Positions 16,551-25,900 of a stretch of 64,000 nucleotides of DNA are shown piece after piece; position 1 is the stretch's first letter; the number at the start of each line of letters is the position of its first letter. The translations under genes were made by a program, and so were the position numbers. Source of the stretch: Planctomycetota bacterium. GTDB taxonomy: Bacteria > Planctomycetota > B15-G4. The notes beneath the pieces were generated by a model. The model was given only the letters and a program-made list of their open reading frames with translations, was not told the DNA's origin and made no database searches. The stretch covers positions 22,398-86,397 of the forward strand of contig JAQWOM010000009.1 in NCBI GenBank assembly GCA_029245865.1, given 5' to 3'.

Positions 16551-18884
16551 GTGCGTCTTGCATTCTTGCCATTGCTTGCCTGCCTGCTGATGGGCACCCA
16601 GGCGAGCGCCTCAGACCTGACCCTCGATGGTCAATCGAGCGCGCTCAGTAGTCTCTACGGAAGCACGCTCACCATTGATGTGGTCGGCAACCCAAACCTT
16701 CCGTGCTCGATGGTCGTGGACCTCGTTCCAGGACCAACGGCCGTCAACGGAGTGCCCTTCCCCATCGGCTTTAGCCCCGCATGGTCGATCTTTCCTCTGG
16801 GTATCACATCGCCCTTAGGCGAGCTTTCCAAACCGATCACGCTGCCCAACGATCCCTCTACAGTGGGCTTGGTCGTCTACACCGCTTGCGTTGTCTTCGA
16901 TCCCACTGCGACCAGCGGACTTGATGTCAGCAACGGCGTAGTTCTCAGCGTCATCGGCAACATCAACAACGACAAGGTGCAGCTCGCTGGCAACACCCTC
17001 AGTGATTACCCGCATTTTGAGCACGTCACCGCTTTCAACGAAGGCGCTTCCATCAAAATCGGTATCGAAACCAGCCTCTATCCAGGGCTTGCAGGAACAA
17101 CGGCGCGAGTCTATGTCGTCAAAGCCAAGAATCTCGCTCAGTGGACTGCAGACCCCTCACTCGTGGACGTCAGCAGCGGAGGCGCTGAGACCTTCACCTT
17201 CGTTGCCGGGTCGATTCAGAACAACATTCTCGAGGTCGACACGGGAACTCTCAACGGAATCAACGGGACCCAACTCGGCGTGGGCTACGACGTCGTGATC
17301 GACGTCAACAATGACGGGCTCTTTTCGCCGGGCGACATCATCGACGGAAACGGTGACGAGACCGGCCTCTACGTGGTTCACGACCTGACACTCCCAGGTC
17401 CGTTGGCCGTCACCGAGATTCTCTATTCGGGCGGTGTCAATCTGGCTCAGAACACCTTCTATCCGAGCAATATCTCGAACATGGGCCAACTGCCCCTGAT
17501 CGTGATCAGTCACGGAAATGGGCACAACTACCAGTGGTACGACCACCTGGGCGAGCACATGGCCTCCTACGGCTATGTCGTCATGTCACACCAGAACAAC
17601 ACGCAGCCCGGAATCGAAACCGCCTCGACAACGACGCTGACAAATACGGATTACTTCCTCGGGAATCTCGCCAGCATTCAGGGCGGTGCATTGAATGGAC
17701 ACATCGATGCCTCCCGCATCGTCTGGCTAGGACACAGTCGCGGAGGCGAGGGAGTCGCGCGTGCTTATGACCGATTGTTCGACGGGACATTCGTTCCTAC
17801 GAACTACGGAATCGGTCAGATCACTCTGATATCCAGCATTGCTCCCACGGGATTCCTCGCCACATCCTCCAGCAACCCCCACAACGTCGAGCACTACCAT
17901 GTGTGGACCGGTGCGGCCGACGCCGATGTGAATGGATGTGCGAGCAGCAACATTACCCAGACGCAACAGATTCACGACCGCGCTGCCCAAGGCAGAAGCT
18001 CCATCTCCTTGCACGGCGTAGGGCACGGCGATTTCCACAACTCTTCTGGCTCCGTAGCAAGTGGCCCCTGCCTCGTAGGCAAGCCGTCGACACACGCCAT
18101 CATGCGTGGGTACTTCCTGCCGCTTGTGAAACACGTGATCGAAGGCAATGCTCCGGCCAAGGACTACCTCTGGCGCCAATGGGAGCGGTTCCAGCCGATC
18201 GGAGCTCCCACGAGTAACAACTGCGTCGTCGTGGATCTCCAGCACAGCGAAGGCCCCATCGCAAACACCTTCGTGATCGACGACTTTCAGACGAACTCTG
18301 CCCTCAACATGTCGAGTTCGGGTGGGCCTGTGACCACCACCGTGGCCAACATGCTTTCCGGCAAGCCCGATGACGGCAATTCGAACTTCACGAACAACAG
18401 CGCCGATCCCTTCAACGGGTTCACCTACGCCCGGGCCAACGATCGCGCCCGCGCACTGGTGTTCGAGTACAACAGCGACACCAAGATGACCTTCGGCATC
18501 CTTGGCCCGGATCAGGATTTCTCGGACTTCGCCTACCTCTCCTTCCGGAGTTGCCAGGCCACACGCCACCCCTTCACCACATCAGCACTCGGGGACACCA
18601 CCTTCTCGGTTGTGCTCTCCGACACCAATGCCGTGAACAGCCGGATCAACATAGGCGTGTACGGAGGAGGCCTCGAAGAGCCCTACCAGCGGACGGGTTG
18701 CGGCTCAGGAGTTGGCTGGCACAACGAGTACGAAACCATTCGCATTCGCCTCACCGATTTTCTGAACGACGGATCAGGCCTGGACCTGACTTCCGTTGCA
18801 TCTGTGTCGCTCTATTTTGGCCCATCCTTCGGCTCACCCGAGGGACGCCTCGGCCTCGACGACCTGAAACTGACCCTCGACTGA
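16551..18884 (+). CDS. Large secreted alpha/beta hydrolase
   Basis: A 777-residue secreted protein. I chose the GTG at 16551 because GAGGAGAG lies 8-15 bases upstream and the signal peptide RLAFLPLLACLLMGTQASAS begins there. The middle part holds an alpha/beta hydrolase fold: LPLIVISHGNGHN (oxyanion region), then the nucleophile elbow GHSRGGEG (Ser396) and a likely catalytic His in HGVGHGDFH. This is the arrangement of chlorophyllase/PAF-acetylhydrolase/cutinase-like esterases. The N-terminal ~290 residues include two FG-like beta segments and a VNNDGLFSPGD calcium-loop-like motif. The C-terminal ~200 residues look like a carbohydrate-binding-type beta-sandwich. The substrate is unknown; an extracellular ester or polyester is plausible. 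The 217-residue secreted protein downstream starts 17 bases after its stop. Confidence 0.85.
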   Translation: MRLAFLPLLACLLMGTQASASDLTLDGQSSALSSLYGSTLTIDVVGNPNLPCSMVVDLVPGPTAVNGVPFPIGFSPAWSIFPLGITSPLGELSKPITLPNDPSTVGLVVYTACVVFDPTATSGLDVSNGVVLSVIGNINNDKVQLAGNTLSDYPHFEHVTAFNEGASIKIGIETSLYPGLAGTTARVYVVKAKNLAQWTADPSLVDVSSGGAETFTFVAGSIQNNILEVDTGTLNGINGTQLGVGYDVVIDVNNDGLFSPGDIIDGNGDETGLYVVHDLTLPGPLAVTEILYSGGVNLAQNTFYPSNISNMGQLPLIVISHGNGHNYQWYDHLGEHMASYGYVVMSHQNNTQPGIETASTTTLTNTDYFLGNLASIQGGALNGHIDASRIVWLGHSRGGEGVARAYDRLFDGTFVPTNYGIGQITLISSIAPTGFLATSSSNPHNVEHYHVWTGAADADVNGCASSNITQTQQIHDRAAQGRSSISLHGVGHGDFHNSSGSVASGPCLVGKPSTHAIMRGYFLPLVKHVIEGNAPAKDYLWRQWERFQPIGAPTSNNCVVVDLQHSEGPIANTFVIDDFQTNSALNMSSSGGPVTTTVANMLSGKPDDGNSNFTNNSADPFNGFTYARANDRARALVFEYNSDTKMTFGILGPDQDFSDFAYLSFRSCQATRHPFTTSALGDTTFSVVLSDTNAVNSRINIGVYGGGLEEPYQRTGCGSGVGWHNEYETIRIRLTDFLNDGSGLDLTSVASVSLYFGPSFGSPEGRLGLDDLKLTLD

Positions 18885-18901
18885 CCAGGACGTACCGGAT
18901 C

Positions 18902-19555
18902 ATGAATCGCATCACGACCTCTACTTTCGTCGGCCTTTTCCTCCTGGCAAGTGGGCTCCACACCTTGGCCCAAGAGACGCCAGACGAACCCGCACCGACC
19001 GCCCTCACCATCAATCATACAAGCCCGGTTCGGCTTGTGATGGCACGGCCGTTCACCCTGGACGCGCCCTCGGTGCACCACTGGCGCGCCGAACGTCCGG
19101 AGTTCCATGCAGGCATGGCACTCGTCCTCCAGGTCGAGGATCGTTCACTGATCGAACCACGGCAGGGTTTTGAGCCCGTGCTCTACGTGGGCAGCGAAAC
19201 AGCCGCACGTCTCAACGTCGGTTATGACTCGGGCTATCTGGTGGTCCTGATACCCGCAGACCTCGATGCAGAAGGGGCTGTCGACCTTGACCTGTCGAAA
19301 ACACCGATCTTCTTCGGTGACCCCGAACTTCCCGAGCGCGTGAAGGCCAAAGACGCCCGGGCGCAGCAGGCACGGGCCCTGGAAGAGGGTGTCCAGGCGC
19401 CCTCAACCGCCGTGGTCGAAACCGCCATGCAACGCCAGGTGCGTTTCGCCGACGACTGGGAGCTTCACGTCTGGGCGGCGAATCTCATCGAAGCCTACTC
19501 ACCCCAGGAAGTCGATCTGGTGAGCGGACTCCGAGTTCCTCGCGTGGGTCGCTGA
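18902..19555 (+). CDS. Hypothetical secreted protein
   Basis: A 217-residue protein starting MNRITTSTFVGLFLLASGLH and ending the signal at TLAQE, a typical Sec signal peptide. The mature part contains FEPVLYVGSETAARLNVGYD and SGYLVVLIPADLDAEGAVDL, consistent with a small beta domain, and ends with a helical segment. I do not recognise the family. It starts 17 bases after the secreted hydrolase stop codon with an AGGA nearby, so the two genes form a likely operon and this protein may assist or bind with the hydrolase. Confidence 0.7.
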   Translation: MNRITTSTFVGLFLLASGLHTLAQETPDEPAPTALTINHTSPVRLVMARPFTLDAPSVHHWRAERPEFHAGMALVLQVEDRSLIEPRQGFEPVLYVGSETAARLNVGYDSGYLVVLIPADLDAEGAVDLDLSKTPIFFGDPELPERVKAKDARAQQARALEEGVQAPSTAVVETAMQRQVRFADDWELHVWAANLIEAYSPQEVDLVSGLRVPRVGR

Positions 19556-19597
19556 CTCCAGCCCTCGGTCGCAACAGAGCCGATCGACCGATCCCGG

Positions 19598-20686
19598 TCA
19601 GTCGAACAACGTGTTGGTGAACACCGCGGTGCCTTTCACGTCGCGCTCCGTGGCTTCCCCGAGCGCACCTTCCTCGATCAACGTCCCTGAGAACGTCACC
19701 TGGAAACGGCCGTCGATCTTGGAGTTCACGACGATGTCGAGCGTGCCCGTATTGCTGCTCCAGCCGGGAGATGAGCCGTCGGGGTGGATCTCGCCATAGC
19801 CGATGGAGGCGGGCGCGCTCGTGTAACGCAAGGGCGGCTCATCCACTTCGATATCGAGGGGCATCGTGACAACCAGTTGCCGAATGACTGATTTGCCCTT
19901 CTGAACATCGAGTGTGACCTCTCCCAACTCTCCGAGTAGAGAGCTGAGCTGCTCGCCTTTCGCCCTCAGTTTCTTGCCACTGATCACCGCGGACAGGCCA
20001 TCTTTCGGCAAGGGGACGGGACTTCCAGCAACCTCGACTTGGTCGGTGGTTGGCGTGCTACCCAGCTTGTTGCTGACCACCACGTCATAGAAGCCATCGG
20101 GGACCTTGGGGATCCGAACGCGCAATGTAAGCGGCTCTTCATCATCCCCCTTATCGAGGTCATCTTCATCGATGAAGGAGGTGGTCACCTTGGCCTTCTT
20201 GCCGTTGACAGAAACACGCAGCTTGCCTGGCCCGGCATTCCTGACCCTGACGTCAATCAAATCCCCGGGGGCGCCGGCCCCTGGCGACACGCTCAAGACC
20301 TCAGGCGCCACGGTGCTCACGGTCCCCACCTCGACCTCTGCACCGGCCCGGCTGCCACGCGGCTGCACCATGACGGTCCACTCCTTCCCGCCCGCCGGAT
20401 CCTTTTTCGTACTGGGAATCTTTTTCACCGTCCCCATGATCAGCGTGTCGGAATAAGACTCGACGGCAATCACCAGGCGTTTCTTCACACCCTCCGTCAC
20501 GGCAAAGACCGCGGGGACTTTGCCTCCATCAAAGCCCGAGCCAAAGATGCCCACCTCGGTGCCTAGCATCACCTGACCGGGTAACACTGGGGGAGCGAGA
20601 GACTCCATGTCGCCGGGCAGAACAGCAAGCACGAGACCCCAGAAAGCGAACAGGGCAGAAGGAAAACGAAACCACGTGTTCAGCAT
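19598..20686 (-). CDS. Secreted IPT/TIG-domain protein
   Basis: A 362-residue exported protein: signal-like MLNTWFRFPSALFAFWGLVL, then repeated immunoglobulin-like segments. PPVLPGQVMLGTEVGIFGSGF and PEVLSVSPGAGAPGDLIDVR are IPT/TIG-type starts, and VPDGFYDVVVSNKLGS is the usual close of such a domain. The C-terminal ~110 residues form a different beta region with FQVTFSGTLIEEGA. IPT/TIG domains mediate binding at cell surfaces; the partner is unknown. The start at 20686 begins the hydrophobic segment; upstream in-frame sequence is short and polar. The related gene at 20820-21839 lies 133 bases upstream with the same domain order, so the two look like an old tandem duplication. Confidence 0.8.
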   Translation of the reverse strand: MLNTWFRFPSALFAFWGLVLAVLPGDMESLAPPVLPGQVMLGTEVGIFGSGFDGGKVPAVFAVTEGVKKRLVIAVESYSDTLIMGTVKKIPSTKKDPAGGKEWTVMVQPRGSRAGAEVEVGTVSTVAPEVLSVSPGAGAPGDLIDVRVRNAGPGKLRVSVNGKKAKVTTSFIDEDDLDKGDDEEPLTLRVRIPKVPDGFYDVVVSNKLGSTPTTDQVEVAGSPVPLPKDGLSAVISGKKLRAKGEQLSSLLGELGEVTLDVQKGKSVIRQLVVTMPLDIEVDEPPLRYTSAPASIGYGEIHPDGSSPGWSSNTGTLDIVVNSKIDGRFQVTFSGTLIEEGALGEATERDVKGTAVFTNTLFD

Positions 20687-20819
20687 GTGAGGACACCCAT
20701 CATCGAGAAGCTTGATCGAGAAGTGCGGGCCTTGTGAGTGCGGCATACCAGGGCCGCCGTCGCACACTCACATTATGCACCCGCCTCCGAAGCTTGCCTA
20801 GCAGGCGCTGGTGCTGCGA

Positions 20820-21839
20820 TCAGTCCAGAAGGACGCTGAACGTTGCGGTAAGGGGTCGTGCAGCAGCCTGGCCGTAAACGGGCTCCAGCCATCCGGTCAC
20901 CGTGCCACGCAACAGTCCAGCGTCATTCTCGAGAATGCTCACCCGGGCGAAACCACCCCAGCCGTACGCCGATGACCAGGCCTGACTGTCCTGCGACATG
21001 AAACGGACCAGTTGCACGAGCACATCGTTGCCTCGCAACTCTGCAGGACCTTGCGCACTGGGGTCGTAGCGCATCGAAAGGCGCAACCAATGGCCGTGCT
21101 TTCCCTTGCCGTCAAACCCGCGCAGCAAGAGAACACCGTTCTCCTCATCGTATTCGGCCTGAACAGTCGAGGCCTTCGACTCGAGCCTCAGCTCGCCGGC
21201 CTCCCCACGCATGACCGGCTCGACACCATGTTCACTACCCGTGATGGAAACGGCGTCTGCTAAGCAAGTCTCTCCGGCTGCCGTGATCACGACAAGCGGA
21301 TGCACACCGTCACCGATTCGGCGTGGCACACGAATCCGAACACGATCCCACGAGGCTCCGAGAGCATCCACGACAACATCCGTTTCCCACGACACGACCC
21401 GCGCCCGCCGGCTGGCAATCTCGACCCGCCCACGCCGGGGGCCCAGATGACGCCCCGTGATCTCGAGAACATCCCCCGGCAAGGCCTCAGCCGAACTCAG
21501 GGCCAGATCCTGAGGTGCCTGCACGCACACCGCCTCAGAAATCGTGGTCCAGCCGTCCCCATCTGCAGAGGGGGCTTTCTGGGAGCGAAGCCGGAGGTCG
21601 TAATCGCCCTGCTCCACCCGAGGGACACGAAGCCGCAGTCCCCCCTCCTCTGTGAAGCCAAGCTTGGCGCGCCGCGGGGGCCCGCCTCCGGTGGGGTGCA
21701 GCCACACTTTCTGGGGCTGCGCAGCGACACCGATGTCGGACCACTCCACCCAGGCCCCTGGAGCACTCTCCACCTGGGGGAGGCTCGACGTCTCCCCGGG
21801 GGAGGCGAGGGCAGCGAGAAGCAGAAGAACGATCAGCAC
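20820..21839 (-). CDS. Secreted IPT/TIG-like protein, paralogue of the next gene
   Basis: A 339-residue protein beginning at a GTG (the only usable start, since an in-frame TAG lies four codons upstream) with a short signal peptide LIVLLLLAALASPGE. Two Ig-like segments follow: VEQGDYDLRLRSQKAPS closes the first, and ALPGDVLEITGRHLGPRRGRV opens a second IPT/TIG-type domain closed by IGDGVHPLVVITAAGE. The C-terminal part (TGWLEPVYGQ ... LTATFSVLLD) matches the C-terminal style of the gene at 19598-20686. The role is unknown. Domain order, strand and spacing indicate a duplication followed by divergence. Confidence 0.75.
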   Translation of the reverse strand: MLIVLLLLAALASPGETSSLPQVESAPGAWVEWSDIGVAAQPQKVWLHPTGGGPPRRAKLGFTEEGGLRLRVPRVEQGDYDLRLRSQKAPSADGDGWTTISEAVCVQAPQDLALSSAEALPGDVLEITGRHLGPRRGRVEIASRRARVVSWETDVVVDALGASWDRVRIRVPRRIGDGVHPLVVITAAGETCLADAVSITGSEHGVEPVMRGEAGELRLESKASTVQAEYDEENGVLLLRGFDGKGKHGHWLRLSMRYDPSAQGPAELRGNDVLVQLVRFMSQDSQAWSSAYGWGGFARVSILENDAGLLRGTVTGWLEPVYGQAAARPLTATFSVLLD

Positions 21840-21895
21840 GACCCGAGGCTAACCTGCGATGCGGTTGCCGCCTAGATGCCCCGTCGCAGAAGCCC

Positions 21896-21940
21896 TAAAA
21901 CGCAAGAACGCCCGCCGGCGATGAGCCGACGGGCGTTCTT
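21896..21940 (-). terminator. Rho-independent-type terminator
   Basis: A 16-base inverted repeat (left arm 21904-21919, right arm 21925-21940, loop of 5) with one mismatch that becomes a G-U wobble on the minus-strand RNA. On that strand the stem is followed by GCGTTTTAGGG, a short U tract. It lies 56-100 bases downstream of the small lipoprotein gene at 21996-22487, whose transcript it would end. On the plus strand the stem is followed by TTCAGG only. Confidence 0.8.
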
Positions 21941-21995
21941 TCAGGACAGGCCTCACAGTGAGTGAGGAACCATCCCGCATCGATAAAGACTGAAA

Positions 21996-22487
21996 TCAGT
22001 CTTCGTCGAGACTCCAGTAGCCGAAGCCGATGATGCTGGAGGCCAGATCGACGATCTGCCAGGTATGCACAGTTGCGTACATACCGAAGCCAACGCCGAC
22101 ACGGGCACCAACGTCCCAGATCGTGCTGCTGTAGGCCATCGCGCCGTTGGCGTCAGCCACGTGGAAAGGGTTGACCCAATTCCCGTGGAAGATACCTGAC
22201 CCGATGCCGACCAGACCAAAGTCCGCGTAGTCACCGATACCCACGCGGGCAAGGTTGGTCAACTGAACATGAGCACCAGCGCCGTATCCGGTGCCGATGT
22301 TCGCGCTGAATGTATCCCACATATCGTCGAAGATACCTGGGATCCATCCCTGAATGCCGGGGGGTCCGGCCTTAGCGTCCTGAACCGCGAGAGCGGGGGC
22401 TTCGCCGTGAATCGTGGGAGTGGCCTGCATTGTGCCGGCACATCCCGCAGTGCACAGCAGAGCCATGCAAAGGAGCTTCGATTTCAT
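21996..22487 (-). CDS. Small Gly/Ala-rich lipoprotein
   Basis: A 163-residue protein starting MKSKLLCMALLCTAGCAG, a clear lipoprotein signal with Cys16. AAGGAGA eight bases before the ATG at 22487 is the best SD in the window, and a strong terminator follows the gene, so it is probably an abundant single-gene transcript. The mature protein has alternating short hydrophobic patches (GAGAHVQLTNLARVGIGDYADFGLVGIG, given here only as type, at ~75-105) ending in IIGFGYWSLDED. This looks like an outer-membrane-associated beta-rich lipoprotein. I do not recognise the family. The upstream 45 in-frame codons, rich in Arg and Ser, are not coding in my view. Confidence 0.78.
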   Translation of the reverse strand: MKSKLLCMALLCTAGCAGTMQATPTIHGEAPALAVQDAKAGPPGIQGWIPGIFDDMWDTFSANIGTGYGAGAHVQLTNLARVGIGDYADFGLVGIGSGIFHGNWVNPFHVADANGAMAYSSTIWDVGARVGVGFGMYATVHTWQIVDLASSIIGFGYWSLDED

Positions 22488-22545
22488 CCTACGTCTCCTT
22501 GATGAGATGGAACTGCAGCCGCTGCTTGCGAACGGCGATTCACGG

Positions 22546-22574
22546 ACCCTAGACACCATTCGCCGACGGTTCAA
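22546..22574 (-). promoter_or_regulatory. Possible sigma-70-type promoter
   Basis: On the minus strand TTGAAC (22569-22574) and TAGGGT (22546-22551) are separated by 17 bases, about 60 bases upstream of the small lipoprotein start. The -10 element is a weak match. The strong SD and terminator of that gene make a promoter here likely, but this exact position is only a candidate. Confidence 0.25.
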
Positions 22575-22715
22575 AGTCCTTTCGGAATGTTCGTGAAGAA
22601 GAAATGTAGATGGCGTGCGCAATTCCCTGAAAAACGGTCAATCTTTCCCCCTCAGCACCGATACGGCACAGATCGGCGAATTTCGATCATTCCCCAGGTG
22701 CCCCAAAAGCGCCTC

Positions 22716-25592
22716 CTACGGGATTCTCAGGAAATCCCGGTAGGCACTGAGAAAATGCTGAACATCCAGCCGTGTGTCCCAGATCCCGAGGTTCCCGTGG
22801 AGCGCAGCCGCCTGAAGTTGCTCCACCCCCTTTTCCAGGTAGCCAGCCTGCCCCGTATCTCTCCAGGATTCGGCCATTCCCAATAAAAGGGGATGGAAAT
22901 CGGTGCTTTCCCACTTCGTCACCTGCTGCTGGCTGATCGCATAAGAATAGGAGAGCCGCTGCTCGGCCGGATTCGGCTTGCTCGGATACAGCTCCCATCG
23001 GGCCCATTTCGAGAGATCACGCATCCGGCCTCGCGCGGCCTCAGCGAGGGGGTCCCCGGCCGGCAGCCCCCGCCAGGCGTGGTAATAGCCAAGCGGCCCC
23101 AAGCTCGCCGAGATGAATCCGCGGGCCTGAAAATGCTCGCCCGGGGGCTTCTCGCTCTGATTGGCCGAAGACGTGACGTAATAGCCTCGGTCGCCTTCTC
23201 CTGGGGGAGCTTCCCATCCATAGCCCGTTGTGGCGCTGTGGATATCAATCACCGGTGTCGTGATGTAGTCCAGCCTCGTGCGTAATGCCTGCTCGAGTTC
23301 AGCCTGCCTGGTGAACTCAGCCACATAGGTGAGGGCACGCAGGGTCTGATACATGGACCTCTCGTGCGGCCAGATCGAGACATCCACAAGCACCTCGGCC
23401 TCATCGAACAGAGCCTCGCGGAACCGCTCATCGCCGGTGAGGAAGTACGCCAACACAATGCCTTCTCGATAGCGATGCTCATCGTCACCGAAGTGTCCGT
23501 TGCAGTGCGGCACCTCGCCGTTCGTCGCGCCTGGGTCATCTGAATGATCAAAGTCGTCTGAGCGCGGAATCTGCCACTCGCTCTTGTAGAGCGCCAGGTT
23601 CAATCCGTTGAGAAAGTCGCCCCCCGTTCCGTTGCGCAACCAATCGCCAGCCAGCGCGATCTCGATCCCGGCCTGATTGTTTGGCCCTCCCGTCGTCCCT
23701 TTGTAGAGAAATCGAGTGACGCTCAACGGAGGGTTGTTCGGCTCGATCGCGTGTTCGATCCCCATCATGGCGAGCGTCTCCTCGTGCTCTTGCTCCGTGA
23801 GCAAGTCGTAGGGAAAGACACCCGAGCGGTTGTAATACCCATAGTCTGCGACTCGCCCCGTCAGAGGCGCGTCCAATCGCCGTGTCGCCAGTGACAGGTC
23901 CAGGGGCGCGCCCGCGTGAAAAGAAAACACCGCGTGACGACTCTCGTGCTGGCGCCAGACAAAAGTGTAGGGCGCCGGATTCTTTTCCGGGAACAAACCG
24001 ACGAGAACCGTTCCATCACCCCGCGCTTCAAGTGCGGCAGGCCATTGGTAGGCCATATCCTGAATTCCCACCGTCATGCCGGCCTCAGGGCTCGAGAGGT
24101 TCATCCAGGCGTGGCCGGGGTAAACAGTCTCGTCGCCGAGTTCGTGCAACAGTTGGCCGTCGATCGTGAGTCTGTAGCCTTCCTCGACAAAACTCTTTGG
24201 GTCACCAGCGACTGTCGGCAAGTGAGGCAAGTAGTTCACACCGCCAAGGCCAGAAGTTTTCGCCGCAGAGTACGCCTGATAGAAAAGCGCGGCGGAGGAC
24301 CCCGAGGGTTGCAAGAGCCGCTGCACGGGACCTTCATGGCCTGAAACCGCAAGCCGCGGAGCACCCAGAGTCTGAATCTGCGTCACAAGCTCCACAGATT
24401 CGAGGATCGCGTGCCGGGGACGCTCAAGACTGGCGTTTCGCACGGTGAACGAGACTTCCAGATCAGAACTGTTCCGACGAGCTGTGAGACGGCACGTGAA
24501 GTCGACGTAGCCAAGACCGGACGGTCCCACGAGGGTGCCGTCGGCGCGCACAACAGCACGTGCGGGGCCATTCTCTTCGAGAACAACCTTCGTTCCCTGG
24601 CCGGGCACGAGCACCTCGCCGCCAACTCCACGGCCCACGATTCCCGGCAGTGTGTTCATGGGGATCACGAGCTTGCCTTCGACAGTCACGGACTGGAACA
24701 GGTTGAAGCCGTCTACCCGGATGAGGGCCTGAAGGGGGCCGGTGTCCAGCAAGATCGATTCACTGGAACTCGCTCCAATCGGCGAGCCCCCTGATTCGCC
24801 AGGACCGGACACCACCGCGAGTTCGTCGAGCACCTGCCCGGCATGCAACGCGACCTCCACGTCACAGAGCGCCCAGCGCACCGAGCCATCTGGCCACGTG
24901 TCCAGGGTGCGGAACTGCCACACCTCGGCACCAGCAACACCGAGTGCAGGACGCCCAGCAATCTCAGGTACGGCGTCTGCCTGCGCGAACGGAACACCAA
25001 AAGTCGCGACACCCGGAGCTCTTTCGACACCCGGCACATGGGCTGGTAAAGCCTCTTGCACCAGCAGAGACACCTGCAGTTCATCACGAGTGGGTACCGG
25101 AGGCTCATCGAAGTACCCCGGATCAATCGCCAGAATCTTGTCCACAACGGCATCGAACTTTTTCAGCGCTTTCTCCAGACGAGCCACAGCCTTCGATTCG
25201 CTCTTGGCAGCTTTCTTCAAAGCGTGATGCGCCTTCTTGATTTGCTTCGGTGTTGGCGCCGGGATCTCTGCGAGAAGTTCCTCGAGATCGAAAGCAGCGG
25301 CAAGATGCGCAGACTGGGCTGCCGTCCAGTTGACCTGAGCGGACTCCAACCGATTCAAACGCTTGGCATACTTCTTTGAGAGCTTCTTGAGACCCTGCGG
25401 CTTCATCGCGAGAGGCATCGGCTTCGCCAGTGCCAGCGATCGAACGCTGGCATCAGGAGGAGAGCCCGGAGGTTGTGCGAACGACTCAAGAAGGCATGAG
25501 TCGGCGCGAAAGCCCACGCCAAGCGACAAGACCAAAAAAGCGAAGCTCGTCAGAAGGATCCCTCGAAGCCCTGGCACAAGGTGTCTCGGCAT
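22716..25592 (-). CDS. PcRGLX/YetA-like secreted protein, candidate polysaccharide lyase
   Basis: A 958-residue secreted protein. After the signal peptide (hydrophobic LLTSFAFLVLSLGVGF) comes a Lys/Ala-rich helical segment at residues ~64-155 (GLKKLSKKYAKRL ... ALKKAAKSESKAV), probably a coiled coil. From ~165 on it resembles the YetA/PcRGLX (polysaccharide lyase 26-like) layout: VPFAQADAVPE, then WPDGSVRWALCDVEV, a beta domain, and a long alpha/alpha-toroid-like C-terminal half with HCNGHFGDDEHRYREGIVLAYFLTGDERF. Family members cleave rhamnogalacturonan; the assignment rests on recalled motifs and would need a profile search. The ATG at 25592 starts the signal peptide; the in-frame extension to 25703 is unsupported. 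It is divergent from the gene at 25901. Confidence 0.68.
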   Translation of the reverse strand: MPRHLVPGLRGILLTSFAFLVLSLGVGFRADSCLLESFAQPPGSPPDASVRSLALAKPMPLAMKPQGLKKLSKKYAKRLNRLESAQVNWTAAQSAHLAAAFDLEELLAEIPAPTPKQIKKAHHALKKAAKSESKAVARLEKALKKFDAVVDKILAIDPGYFDEPPVPTRDELQVSLLVQEALPAHVPGVERAPGVATFGVPFAQADAVPEIAGRPALGVAGAEVWQFRTLDTWPDGSVRWALCDVEVALHAGQVLDELAVVSGPGESGGSPIGASSSESILLDTGPLQALIRVDGFNLFQSVTVEGKLVIPMNTLPGIVGRGVGGEVLVPGQGTKVVLEENGPARAVVRADGTLVGPSGLGYVDFTCRLTARRNSSDLEVSFTVRNASLERPRHAILESVELVTQIQTLGAPRLAVSGHEGPVQRLLQPSGSSAALFYQAYSAAKTSGLGGVNYLPHLPTVAGDPKSFVEEGYRLTIDGQLLHELGDETVYPGHAWMNLSSPEAGMTVGIQDMAYQWPAALEARGDGTVLVGLFPEKNPAPYTFVWRQHESRHAVFSFHAGAPLDLSLATRRLDAPLTGRVADYGYYNRSGVFPYDLLTEQEHEETLAMMGIEHAIEPNNPPLSVTRFLYKGTTGGPNNQAGIEIALAGDWLRNGTGGDFLNGLNLALYKSEWQIPRSDDFDHSDDPGATNGEVPHCNGHFGDDEHRYREGIVLAYFLTGDERFREALFDEAEVLVDVSIWPHERSMYQTLRALTYVAEFTRQAELEQALRTRLDYITTPVIDIHSATTGYGWEAPPGEGDRGYYVTSSANQSEKPPGEHFQARGFISASLGPLGYYHAWRGLPAGDPLAEAARGRMRDLSKWARWELYPSKPNPAEQRLSYSYAISQQQVTKWESTDFHPLLLGMAESWRDTGQAGYLEKGVEQLQAAALHGNLGIWDTRLDVQHFLSAYRDFLRIP

Positions 25593-25900
25593 GGTTGATC
25601 TCGGGGACAAGTGGCTGAATGTGCGATCAGAGGGCTCGGCGACATCGATCAAGCCCAAGTCAGGAAGCGACCAATTCAGCCTTAAACCCCACCTCTCTCG
25701 CAAACTCCGGGAGCCCTGGCGATTTCCGAACTGGCCTGACTCCTCTAGAGAGGGGCGAACTGTCGTCGACGCACGGAGGAATTCGACTTAGACTGGATGT
25801 CTTCGCTGCACCTTGAGTTGGGCCTCCCTTCCAACGCCCCTCTCAGGCTCTCCCCGTCTTCCTTTCCCCCTTCTGTTTGGCACCCGATCGGAGCCCCCCC
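25593..25900. other. Divergent intergenic region, no gene seen
   Basis: This 308-base gap lies between two outward-pointing genes for secreted proteins and should carry both promoters. A GGAGGAATT at ~25776-25784 is not followed by an in-frame gene of its own. I find no convincing promoter hexamers, RNA gene or repeat. Confidence 0.45.

Noticed and set aside
17727..18569. Minus-strand open frame of 280 codons
   Set aside because: Antisense to the secreted alpha/beta hydrolase, which has a clear signal peptide and active-site motif; no family match in the antisense frame.
19568..19597. GACCG...CGGTC inverted repeat between convergent genes
   Set aside because: Five-pair stem and no U tract; too weak for a terminator.
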